A stretch of 64,000 nt of DNA from Riptortus pedestris. Lineage: Eukaryota; Arthropoda; Insecta; Hemiptera; Alydidae. Below, in pieces: positions 27,201 through 41,213 of the stretch. The DNA is taken from assembly GCA_019009955.1 (NCBI GenBank), contig CM032233.1, positions 11,786,501 through 11,850,500 of the forward strand, in the 5' to 3' direction. Below the pieces are notes generated by a model. The model was not told where the DNA came from. It saw only the letters and a program-made list of their open reading frames with translations, and made no database searches. The translations under genes were made by a program, and so were the position numbers. How positions within the stretch are numbered: position 1 is the first letter of the stretch; each line of letters starts with the position of its first letter.

Positions 27201-30200
27201 CAAGCTCTCCACATAACTAGCTATCAAGCTCTCCACATAACTAGCTATCAATCTCTCGACATAACTAGCTATCAAGCTCTCGACATAACTAGCTATCAAG
27301 CTCTCGACATAACTAGCTATCAAGCTCTCCACATAACTAGCTATCAATCTCTCGACATAACTAGCTATCAAGCTCTCCACATAACTAGCTATCAATCTCT
27401 CGACATAACTAGCTACCAAGCTCTCCACATAACTAGCTATCAAGCTCTCGACATAACTAGCTATCAAGCTCTCCACATAACTAGCTATCAAGCTCTCCAC
27501 ATAACTAGCTATCAATCTCTCGACATAACTAGCTATCAAGCTCTCCACATAACTAGCTATCAAGCTCTCGACATAACTAGCTATCAATCTCTCGACATAA
27601 CTAGCTATCAAGCTCTCCAAATAACTAGCTATCAAGCTCTTCACATAACTTGCTATCAATCTCTCGACATAACTAGCTATCAAGCTCTCCACATAACTAG
27701 CTATCAATCTCTCGACATAACTAGCTATCAAGCTCTCCACATAACTAGCTATCAAGCTCTCGACATAACTAGCTATCAAGCTCTCCACATAACTAGCTAT
27801 CAATCTCTCGACATAACTAGCTATCAAGCTCTCCACATAACTAGCTATCAATCTCTCGACATAACTAGCTATCAAGCTCTCGACATAACTAGCTATCAAT
27901 CTCTCGGCATAACTAGCTATCAAGCTCTCCACATAACTAGCTATCAAGCTCTCCACATAACTAGCTATCAATCTCTCGACATAACTAGCTATCAAGCTCT
28001 CGACATAACTAGCTATCAAGCTCTCGACATAACTAGCTATCAAGCTCTCCACATAACTAGCTATCAATCTCTCGACATAACTAGCTATCAAGCTCTCCAC
28101 ATAACTAGCTATCAAGCTCTCCACATAACTAGCTATCAATCTCTCGACATAACTAGCTATCAAGCTCTCGACATAACTAGCTATCAAGCTCTCGACATAA
28201 CTAGCTATCAAGCTCTCCACATAACTAGCTATCAATCTCTCGACATAACTAGCTATCAAGCTCTCCACATAACTAGCTATCAATCTCTCGACATAACTAG
28301 CTATCAAGCTCTCCACATAACTAGCTATCAAGCTCTCGACATAACTAGCTATCAATCTCTCGACATAACTAGCTATCAAGCTCTCCACATAACTAGCTAT
28401 CAAGCTCTTCACATAACTTGCTATCAATCTCTCGACATAACTAGCTATCAAGCTCTCCACATAACTAGCTATCAATCTCTCGACATAACTAGCTATCAAG
28501 CTCTCCACATAACTAGCTATCAAGCTCTCGACATAACTAGCTATCAAGCTCTCGACATAACTAGCTATCAATCTCTCGACATAACTAGCTATCAAGCTCT
28601 CCACATAACTAGCTATCAATCTCTCGACATAACTAGCTATCAAGCTCTCCACATAACTAGCTATCAAGCTCTCGACATAACTAGCTATCAATCTCTCGAC
28701 ATAACTAGCTATCAAGCTCTCCACATAACTAGCTATCAAGCTCTTCACATAACTTGCTATCAATCTCTCGACATAACTAGCTATCAAGCTCTCCACATAA
28801 CTAGCTATCAAGCTCTCCACATAACTAGCTATCAATCTCTCGACATAACTAGCTATCAAGCTCTCCACATAACTAGCTATCAATCTCTCGACATAACTAG
28901 CTATCAAGCTCTCCACATAACTAGCTATCAAGCTCTCCACATAACTAGCTATCAAGCTCTCCACATAACTAGCTATCAAGCTCTCCACATAACTAGCTAT
29001 CAAGCTCTCCACATAACTAGCTATCAAGCTCTCCACATAACTAGCTCTCAAGCTCTCCACATAACTAGCTCTCAAGCTCTCCACATAACTAGCTATCAAT
29101 CTCTCGACATAACTAGCTATCAAGCTCTCCACATAACAAGCAATCAAGCAAACCACATAACTAGCTATAAAGCTCTCCACTTCACGAGCTATCAAGGTAT
29201 ACACATAACTAGCTATCAAGCTCTCCACATAACTAGCTCTCAAGCTCTCCACATAACTAGCTATCAAGCTCTCCACATAACTAGCTATCAAGCTCTCCAC
29301 ATAACTAGCTATCAAGCTCTCCACATAACTAGCTCTCAAGCTCTCCACATAACTAGCTATCAATCTCTCGACATAACTAGCTATCAAGCTATCAATCTCT
29401 CCACATAACTAGCTATCAAGCTCTCCACATAACTAGCTATCAAGCTCTCCACATAACTAGCTATCAAGCTCTCCACATAACTAGCTATCAATCTCTCGAC
29501 ATAACTAGCTATCAAGCTCTCCACATAACTAGCTATCAATCTCTCGACATAACTAGCTTTAAAGCTCTCCACATGACTAGCTATCAATCTCTCGACATAA
29601 CTAGCTGTCAAGCGCTCGACATAACTAGCTATCAAGCTCTCGACATAACTAGCTATCAAGCTCTCCACATAACTAGCTATCAATCTCTCGACATAACTAG
29701 CTATCAAGCTCTCCACATAACTAGCTATCAATCTCTCCACATAACTAGCTATCAATCTCTCGACTTAACTAGCTATCAAGCTCTCCACAGAACTAGCTCT
29801 CAAGCTCTCGACATAACTGGCTATCAATCTCTCGACATAACTAGCTATCAAGCTCTCCACATAACTAGCTATCAAGCTCTTCACATAACTTGCTATCAAT
29901 CTCTCGACATAACTAGCTATCAAGCTCTCCACATAACTAGCTATCAATCTCTCGACATAACTAGCTAACAAGCTCTCCACATAACTAGCTATCAAGCTCT
30001 CGACATAACTAGCTATCAAGCTCTCCACATAACTAGCTATCAATCTCTCCACTGATCTAGCTCTAAAGCTCTCCACATAACTAGCTATCAATCTCTCGAC
30101 ATAACTAGCTATCAAGCTCTCCACATAACTAGCTATCAATCTCTCGACATAACTAGCTATCAAGCTCTCCACATAACTAGCTATCAAGCTCTCCACATAA

Positions 30201-33200
30201 CTAGCTATCAATCTCTCGACATAACTAGCTATCAAGCTCTCGACATAACTAGCTATCAAGCTCTCGACATAACTAGCTATCAAGCTCTCGACAAAACTAG
30301 CTATAAAGCTCTCCACATAACTAGCTATCAATCTCTCGACATAACTAGCTATCAAGCTCTCCACATAACTAGCTATCAATCTCTCGACATAACTAGCTAG
30401 CAAGCTCTCCACATAACTAGCTATCAAGCTCTCGACATAACTAGCTATCAAGCTCTCCACATAACTAGCTATCAATCTCTCGACATAACTAGCTATCAAG
30501 CTCTCCACATAACTAGCTATCAATCTCTCGACATAACTAGCTATCAAGCTCTCCACATAACTAGCTATCAAGCTCTCGACATAACTAGCTATCAATCTCT
30601 CGACATAACTAGCTATCAAGCTCTCCACATAACTAGCTATCAAGCTCTGGACATAACTTGCTATCAATCTCTCGACATAACTAGCTATCAAGCTCTCCAC
30701 ATAACTAGCTATCCATCTCTCGACATAACTAGCTATCAATCTCTCGACATAACTAGCTATCAAGCTCTCCACATAACTAGCTATCAAGCTCTCGACATAA
30801 CTAGCTATCAATCTCTCGACATAACTAGCTATCAAGCTCTCCACATAACTAGCTATCAAGCTCTCCACATAACTAGCTATCAAGCTCTCCACATAACTAG
30901 CTATCAATCTCTCGACATAACTAGCTATCAAGCTCTCGACATAACTAGCTATCAAGCTCTCGACATAACTAGCTATCAAGCTCTCCACATAACTAGCTAT
31001 CAATCTCTCGACATAACTAGCTATCAAGCTCTCCACATAACTAGCTATCAATCTCTCGACATAACTAGCTACCAAGCTCTCCACATAACTAGCTATCAAG
31101 CTCTCGACATAACTAGCTATCAAGCTCTCCACATAACTAGCTATCAATCTCTCGACATAACTAGCTATCAAGCTCTCCACATAACTAGCTATCAATCTCT
31201 CGACATAACTAGCTATCAAGCTCTCCACATAACTAGCTATCAAGCTCTCGACATAACTAGCTATCAATCTCTCGACATAACTAGCTATCAAGCTCTCCAC
31301 ATAACTAGCTATCAAGCTCTTCACATAACTTGCTATCAATCTCTCGACATAACTAGCTATCAAGCTCTCCACATAACTAGCTATCAATCTCTCGACATAA
31401 CTAGCTATCAAGCTCTCCACATAACTAGCTATCAAGCTCTTGACATAACTAGCTATCAAGCTCTCCACATAACTAGCTATCAATCTCTCGACATAACTAG
31501 CTATCAAGCTCTCCACATAACTAGCTATCAATCTCTCGACATAACTAGCTATCAAGCTCTCCACATAACTAGCTATCAAGCTCTCGACATAACTAGCTAT
31601 CAATCTCTCGACATAACTAGCTATCAAGCTCTCCACATAACTAGCTATCAAGCTCTCCACATAACTAGCTATCAATCTCTCGACATAACTAGCTATCAAG
31701 CTCTCGACATAACTAGCTATCAAGCTCTCGACATAACTAGCTATCAAGCTCTCCACATAACTAGCTATCAATCTCTCGACATAACTAGCTATCAAGCTCT
31801 CCACATAACTAGCTATCAATCTCTCGACATAACTAGCTACCAAGCTCTCCACATAACTAGCTATCAAGCTCTCGACATAACTAGCTATCAAGCTCTCCAC
31901 ATAACTAGCTATCAAGCTCTCCACATAACTAGCTATCAATCTCTCGACATAACTAGCTATCAAGCTCTCCACATAACTAGCTATCAAGCTCTCGACATAA
32001 CTAGCTATCAAGCTCTCCACATAACTAGCTATCAAGCTCTCCACATAACTAGCTATCAAGCTCTTCACATAACTTGCTATCAATCTCTCGACATAACTAG
32101 CTATCAAGCTCTCCACATAACTAGCTATCAATCTCTCGACATAACTAGCTATCAAGCTCTCCACATAACTAGCTATCAAGCTCTCGACATAACTAGCTAT
32201 CAAGCTCTCCAAATAACTAGCTATCAATCTCTCGACATAACTAGCTATCAAGCTCTCCACATAACTAGCTATCAATCTCTCGACATAACTAGCTATCAAG
32301 CTCTCCACATAACTAGCTATCAAGCTCTCGACATAACTAGCTATCAATCTCTCGGCATAACTAGCTATCAAGCTCTCCACATAACTAGCTATCAAGCTCT
32401 CCACATAACTAGCTATCAATCTCTCGACATAACTAGCTATCAAGCTCTCGACATAACTAGCTATCAAGCTCTCGACATAACTAGCTATCAAGCTCTCCAC
32501 ATAACTAGCTATCAATCTCTCGACATAACTAGCTATCAAGCTCTCCACATAACTAGCTATCAATCTCTCGACATAACTAGCTACCAAGCTCTCCACATAA
32601 CTAGCTATCAAGCTCTCGACATAACTAGCTATCAATCTCTCGACATAACTAGCTATCAAGCTCTCCACATAACTAGCTATCAAGCTCTTCACATAACTTG
32701 CTATCAATCTCTCGACATAACTAGCTATCAAGCTCTCCACATAACTAGCTATCAATCTCTCGACATAACTAGCTATCAAGCTCTCCACATAACTAGCTAT
32801 CAAGCTCTCGACATAACTAGCTATCAAGCTCTCCACATAACTAGCTATAAAGTTCAACACATAACTAGCTATCAAGCTCTCCACATAACTAGGTTATCTA
32901 GTTCTCTGAATGGTTTGCCTGTCCATATAGATAATGGTATGAAATACTGAAAGCAGCTAAGCGTCTGTAATAAAGTTTGTTAATAATTGAATATGTTCTC
33001 TTTCATGCACACTTTAAAATGAATAGAAATAGAGTACTTACTTAATTATAAGAAAGTAGAATTTGATGAAGTTCCTCCCACACTAGCAACTTCCTTGGGT
33101 TGCCACGATTGTAAATTATAGTATTTCTTTGCGTTAGCTGGTGTAAAACCAGCTGAAGGCAACTAGTGTTTTATGCTAACTGTATGGTTTTCTTGGTTTC

Positions 33201-36200
33201 TTGATTTGATTTACTCAGCTTGATTTGATTATGTCAGCTTATTTGGCTCTTTTAATCCCGTTGTAAACTACATATTGAAATGAATTGAGATAAAATTGTA
33301 GGAACAGAAATTCTGCAAATATGTCTCCTCGAATAAAATATTTCATTCATATTTGTTGTACTTTGAATCTGGATTCGCTGCATTACCTTTACCTTCTATC
33401 CTTTTCATTGCTAAAATATATTAACATTAGTTTGGTTTATTTGAGAGATAGTTTAACATTAGCTATTTTCTTTTATTTTTGTATTTGTTATTTTATATTC
33501 ATATTTATATTTCTTCTTAGCACCTGCTCAACTGAACACTCCTGCTGTGACTTACTACAACAAAACTGACCTCAATATAACGTGGTTTCCACTGAAAAGC
33601 CGACGTGGTGGGAGAAACGATTTTTATCAAATAAAAGTCGAAATGCTAAATGAACAGAAAGACACTGTTCTAAATGAAACTATTAAAAGATACAACAATA
33701 CTAGTGGTAAGATGATCAAAACATATTTTTCTTATTTAATTAATAATCATGAAGTTGTTCTCAAATATAGAGTTAAGGCCCAAGCTAATTTACTGTCATC
33801 TTTGGGGTCTTTAAACAAGTGTTAAAAATATTGAAGTCTTTTTATATTTTTTGTTGCCTATTTTTAAATGTATCATAATGTTTTTTTTTTCTCATGAAAG
33901 TGTTAAAAATATTGAAGTCTTTTTATATTTTTTGTTGCCTATTTTTAAATGTATCATGTTTTTTTTTTTTTCATGAAAGTCAGTGTTTTATTTTTTTTAT
34001 TATGACAAAAGTAATATGTCTGAATTTAGTCTATTGTATACTCAAAAATATTGTTACTATTTAATTTTGACATGCACAAAATTAAAAGATCCTGTCATTT
34101 TCTAGCATTTACTTTATTCATGAAAAACTAGTATCTGCTTCCTTGACAGCAGGAAAATTACCCATTGATTAAAAAGAATAATCAGAAATCATTGTGCTAC
34201 ATTTTTCTGGGTGGTTTCATATTAATTAGCCATTTCATGTTTTTCAATGTTTATTGATAACACATATATTTATGAAACACACTGTTGTCTGATCAATTTT
34301 TCATAGCTACTGAACAGCATTTGAAAGATGATTTCATTCCATGTATTGTATATATGCTAGGGTATTAGCTGCTTGCATTTTCATGGTGTTTGTAAAACTA
34401 AAAAAATAAAATCTTATTCTTAATTTACCAATTCTAAAATTACAATTCCCATTGATTTGAATGAAGGTGCTCGAGGAAAGGAGGAGCCCCTGGAGATTTT
34501 AATACCTGGATGCCAGGAAGCTGAGTCTTCAGCAGTTTATAGGGTTCAAGTAAGGGCTGTCAATGAAGATAATGAAAATTTTCAATTGTTTAAAGGCCCA
34601 TGGTCTCTTCCTGCTGAGGGATTTTGCCATGCAACAAGCGCTTTAGGTGAGATTTTTTCCCGAACCTCATTATTTATCCGACTGTATTATTTATGATTTT
34701 ATTATAATTCTTGTAGTCAGTAAATAAAATTTGTATTACTCTAAATTGATACTTAAGTTTATTTAAATAATAATTTAATAAATGCTTTCCAGGTTTATCT
34801 TTTCCAAGTATGGTAGTTATTTCATCAGTCGGCATTCTCCTGTTGTTGGTGCTCTGTGCCATTACAGGACTTATGACAAGATAGTAAGTACTCTTTATTT
34901 ATTATTGTGTTGCTCCTATTAAAAAAAGTCCATTATTCAGGGGCTGAGTAAACTAAACAGATTTCCCACATGAAGTTTTGCAATACAGAAATCTTCATAC
35001 TAGTAACAGTAGTAGTAACGAGTCTCTAAACCAATTTCACAAGAGCCGAACAGTTACGGAAACAGCTGAACTAGCTTTCAGCGGAAACAAATGGAACTGA
35101 CCTTAGCCGTCGTCCTTTATCCACGCACACTTAATAAAAATGCAAATATCTCTGTTAATATTGAAGATAAAAGAATAAATGCATATAACAATATTTATAG
35201 TAAATTTAATTCGCAATAAGATTGGTTCTATACAATTTTTCAATCTGACGTATAGTAACGGAGATATTTCGAATTTTTGAAATTCCTCCCCTCTAAACCC
35301 CCCTCTCACTCTTCCGATTTCAGCTAATAACGAACTTTCTTTTTACATGAACCGATTAAATACCAATACTGAGTTTGGTGACGATTAAATAAAAATTGTG
35401 ACCGCTAGAGTGTTAACAGACAAATATATATATATATAGTTTTGAATGGACCTCATTTTCGTCATCTCCTGGGTAGGATCGATGGACATTTGAAGAAATT
35501 TTTCGAAAATCGCATAATCAGTACGACCTCAATAGCTGATTTTCCTTAAGGGAAATCTGCTAAAAGTAAAATCTGTGTAGGTTGTTGGAAGTTGATGTTG
35601 TTTTTTTAATCAGACTTTTATAATCTTAACTGTTAAGTATGTTACTCTTTTATCATATTTTTCAAATTCTTTATAACTTCAGCGTTAATTATGTTTTTAA
35701 TTTAATTACAAACTTAAAAAAATATCTATTGATGCAGAAACATTATTGATTACTAATGAAACCTTGTGAATTATTGTCTGAGTGTTTTTTCTTTTGTTAT
35801 CTCATTTTAACTACTGAATTAACCAATCTCTATTTAAAAAGTTCAGAGATGGCTTGGTTTTGTTGTACTCGTTTTCTTTTTCAAGTTTGTATTCTATTAT
35901 TTCGACTTCTGCCTTTTCACACTTTTAATCTTCCTGCTCAGCATGGTACTCACATTGTATTATAGTAGATATAATACAAATGGTTTAGATAATGAATCAG
36001 GTAAAGGTAGTCTCTACCATATTTTTAATTTAAATCTTAATTTAATCACTTTTTTTGTAAAGGTTTTTAGGTTGTCACCTTTGCGAGTGGAGGCATTTGT
36101 CCATATACCCTTACATTCGGAATTTTGTTGATATTTTATTGACAATTTTTTACTTAGTTATTGTGGAATCCTAATTGCATGATAGATTGTGTGGTTCCTA

Positions 36201-39200
36201 GTTTTTTTTTCTTAACATAAATGTTAACCTTATAGACTAGATCTTAATAAGGTTGCTTTGTCTATGGATTTCCACCTTTTTCTAGCCAAGAGTGGGCCTG
36301 AGTTCATCACTTCATAAATTGTCTTTGACACCACATGGGAATCGAATCCCATGATTCAAATTTTTCCCAAGAGCATAAAGACCCCACCTGATTTCGGAAA
36401 TAGCATCTTCTGTTCCTCTAAACTCAATATATTCTATCATCTCTCATCCTTTGACTAGTGACTAGTCATGTCTGCTGACTACTGATTTATATTAGACAGT
36501 ATAATAAGTAAAGCACAGCTTCAATATTCCCTCCAGGCTCACTGACAACTCTGAGAATTTAAATAATTATTATATGAAGTATATACACTCAACTGCAAAA
36601 AAAACCGGACACTTAGATTTAGTCTTATAATTTTGTTAAATACTTAATATATATGTATATTAATCTTTTTAATTAAAATAATTGGTTAATCTATAGGTTA
36701 TTTTAACAAAATCTGCCAAAAGTGAATAATTTTTATTGATTATTTACACAAAAATACAAAATAAAAAAAAATTAAAAGATAAATTAACACATTTAAAAAA
36801 AAAAAAATTATTCTTCATTTCTATTACAGTGAATGGTAGACTTCGCTACCCCAAGCGTTTCGGCAATGTAACGTAAGCTCCGGCCTTCCATCTAAGTTTG
36901 AAAGACCCATTATTCTGGACCGAAATAAAAATAAAACATTAATTAAAGAAAATGCTTGGTTAATAATTAAAGATGGTTAAATATACGAAAAACTACTTAC
37001 AGTTTAGAATAGATCAACTTCACGACAAATAAATCTAATCTGAGTTTTATCTAATTGTTTACTAATCCTGAAGGGATTAGTTCAATGGACTTAGACTCTA
37101 AATTCTCTGTAATAACTAGAATACCCACATAAAGAAAATTGCTGAAAATTAGCTTTTAATACGACAAAAATTAAGTGTCCGGTTTTTTTTTTTGCGGTTG
37201 AGTGTATGTTATAATGAGTTAAATTCAAATATATTATGAAATCAACCCTGTTGTTGAAAATAGTTCCTACAGTTTTATTCTGTAAACTTTGTTGACTTAA
37301 ATATTAATAGAGTATTTGCTGTTTTTGCTGTAGTGTACGGTAAACACCGATTCCTCATAACTTGATTCTCATATTTAGCTGATTTTGTCACTAAATATCT
37401 TATATTTATTTTAAGTTTTTTTTACTGTGCCTATGTGACTGAGTTTCCAGTGTCACCCCTCATACGAATTACAATGATTATATTATTTTAATAAGAAATC
37501 TCACTCAATGTAGATTCCTAGAGGCAATTGATGAGCCATCTAGTGCATCATATTTCTTTATTGTTTTTTATGATTTCTTACAAGGTTTTATTTTTCAGTA
37601 TTTGGATGCGTTGTAAGGCAATGCAGAACATCCGTGTCAAACTTCCTCCTCAGCTGGAATTGGACAATGAGATTGTAAGTTCGTTAAATTCTCTAAAAGA
37701 ATTTCTGTATACTATGTTTCCTTTTTCCTTATAACTCCCAAAATGTTTAGAGAGCCAGTCAAATAGAAAGACTATATGATCAGTTTGCTACCTATAGTAG
37801 AAATTTGATATTTCGAATTAAAGTTGAGTATATCAGTTGTCTTTTGGGCATAATTCATTCTCCCCCACCATTTCTCTTTGGATTCTCTGAGGATGTCTAC
37901 CAAAATCTCAGTGAATAAACCTCGTAGAACAAGAATAAATGTTTTAAAATGTTGTGGCAATTGAAACAAATCAATATAGTTACATCAATAACACTTTCGT
38001 TTAGATATTGTATTGATAAAATTAAATAAAAATGCTGAACTCAAAAATTGTAAACATAAATTTTCCTAGTTTATGTGGAAGTAAAATAAATGTTATAAAT
38101 ATTAAGAAAATTAGAGTTTCTCTGTTTTCAAGGTATTAAATGCATGCTCTTTTCTTTTCTGAAGCTATAAATTATAATCGACCTATAATTAACTTTTATT
38201 TTAATTCCTGCTATTACTGTTATATTTATTCACTGGGGGATGCATTCTTGTCTGAAATATTTGGTTTAGACAATAAATGTTAAAATCTTTCTCAAAACAA
38301 AAACCACAATCACTGATATCCTCCCTTTCAATTCCTGTAAGAATACTTTTTCTTTTTTGCTTTACTCCAAATGGCTAGGTTTCATCATCAGAAAGTTTGT
38401 AAAAAAACCTAAGGCTTGCTTCTCAATTACATTGGGCTGATGAGTATATATTGAGAAGTGGATAGAAATTTATCATGGAAGTCTGTTAATTGCACTGTTA
38501 AAGAAATGATGATGATTAGAACATAGGGCATCGAGTTATGAATCCAGTGAGCTATGCTCAGCTGCCCTCATATTTGTTCTTTAAATATAAAAATTTGATA
38601 AAAAAATAACAGAATCTTGGAATATATTTGTTCTTCTCATATAGATCGTAAGCTCCTCATCCTGTAATAATAAGTCATTGTCTTTTACATGATTTATTTA
38701 TGTGGCAAATGCAATGTTACTGTGTAATTAAGAAAGGAAAACTGCTGCTGTTGAGTCACATACAGAAAATGTAACTCACTAGCTACTCACAAGAATGATT
38801 TTATGTTCACCACTTAGGGCAAAGAGGGAGGACTTTTAGTGGCCTAGGATTCACAATTTGGAGATCCTTTGTTCTAAACTCAAAGAATGTGATTGTTGCC
38901 TTGTGTTTTTACAAACCATTTAATAAATTTGTTACTACTATTTAATTATTATATTCATGTTGTGCTCTGTATTACACGAGAATGTAAATCAATTCTCTTT
39001 TCTGTGTTATTTCATCTATTAAATTTTATTTTCCAGTACAAGAATAATAAACTGACGGATCTACCAATGAACGCCCATGTCTGTCCACAGTTAAAACCTC
39101 TCAATAGTGACAGCAGTGATAATCCACCTCCTGATCAACAGGTATGTACCTTGATGTATGGCATCAAAAGATATGTTTGTTTGTTTATTATTATTTACGT

Positions 39201-41166
39201 CCACTTTATGCTACTAGGCTAATCGGGACGGGTTATCTACAGGCTACCACCCTTTTCTAGCTAAGGTAGGCTCAAGGAGTTTATTTAATGAGTCCGTCAC
39301 TAAATAAATTTCTACTGCCCAGGGTGGGAATCGAACCCACCACTCTAGGTCTACCAAGTGAGATTAGGACCAACACCCTAACTCGCACGGCCAACCTGAA
39401 CCCCCATCAAAAGATATATCTGTGGTATTTGTAATGAAAAGATTGAAATAAATATGGTTTCTTATCAAAATATTAAGATTTCACTAACTTAACATTACCA
39501 CTAATAAATATGGTTAAATTCTTTTCAGACATTCTCTATTATTACTAGTGAAGTATATGACAGGAATATGAGTATATTAATTACAATGGCTTTATAATAT
39601 TAAAATACATACTCTAACTAACCTATATTTATTTTTAAAATGGAAACTTATATTATTTAAGCTATTAATGAATTTATATTTTGATATGTACATAAACTTC
39701 CACTCCTGATAATGTTTGTAAAATAAAAATAATAGGCTAGCCAAGGCTTATTTCCATTCATTTCTTGTAACATTAATGAAGTACTAGTTTGATGACCAAA
39801 AGTCAAAATAACCTAAATTGCCAAGATCCGTGTGGTAATTGTATAAATTGAGTTTTTTTTTTGGTTGACATAGCTTCTGTTGGAGAAGAAAGACAAGGAG
39901 GAGCTCGGGGAAAGCAGTACTGAGGATGGTGAAGATGCGAGCGGTGAACGAGAGAGCAGTGGCTGTGGTTCAGGGCAAGAGAGTGTGTCGTCTTCCATTT
40001 CATCGGGAACACACATCACAGACTCAGGAACTGAAGCTGATGAGGTATTATTCTATTCTCCTACATACATTATAATTCTAGCAAGTCTCTTACAAGCCTT
40101 ATATATAAAAACTGAAATAATCGAATTTCAATAAATTATAAAAACTAATTAAAATGAAACATATAAAAAACTAATATAAATTACAAAGTATAAAAAAAAT
40201 ATTTAAAAAAATAACATGTCATAAACTTAGTCAAAAAGTCTTGTCTAACATGTGCCATATAAACTAAGCAGATTTCCCTCATTCTGGAATGGCACATTAA
40301 TGATCTCATGTCACTTTATATTCCCAATTTCTTTGGTAGAAAGAAATATATCTAAACAGGAATTGAAATGTAAGCAGGGAATAAGATATTTACTGACTCA
40401 GTTACTGAAAGTGAAAATCTGAGGAGTAAAAGTGGAAGTGTGCTGAAGGCCGATCAAGAGAATACAACTAACTCTTAATAGAGATATGAAAAAAATATTG
40501 AACAGTTTTTATAGTAAATGAAATTTAAAACAATATTTGTTTTATAACATTTTGCATGCCAACTCATAATAATGGAGTTGTTTTGAATCCCCCCCCCCTG
40601 GGGGGGGGAGAGCCCTGCTCTGATTTTAGCCATTAATGAGTATCACCTTTAGAGTTGCATGAAATGGTTAAATATCGAGTTGATTAATTATTGATCAAAT
40701 AAACATTTTTACAAACATGTTAACTGATGTCATCACGCATAATATTTTTGTATTTATCTCATCTAGTAAAGAGCTTTCTTTAAAAATATTTCATTTTTAA
40801 GCCTATAATTAGAGGAGCCATGATTTCCTAACTTGTTAAGACGAGGTGAGTTGAAGTGGTGGTTAACTAAAGCTTGAAAACGAAAAACAAATACAAGTAA
40901 CTTGCTTAATATTTGAGATATGAAATAAACGTACATAGCAACATTAATAGAAATTTTACAAGGTTGGTTCTATAACATTTTTTGATAAGTCGTAATAACA
41001 GATATTTTGAATTTTTTGTTTTGTCCCCCTCTAACCGCCCCCCCCCCCCCCGGTCCGATATCAGCCATTTACAAACGTGACCTCAAATTTTAAGAAAGAA
41101 CATTTAATGGCAGATTTGAAAGAATAAACAATGAGGAATTGCTACTAGAGTATTAGCAGATAAGTA

Positions 41167-41213
<47 letters not shown>

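Noticed and set aside
21717..32893. CRISPR-like array
   Set aside because: Units are contiguous 24-mers with no unique spacers, in an animal gene intron.
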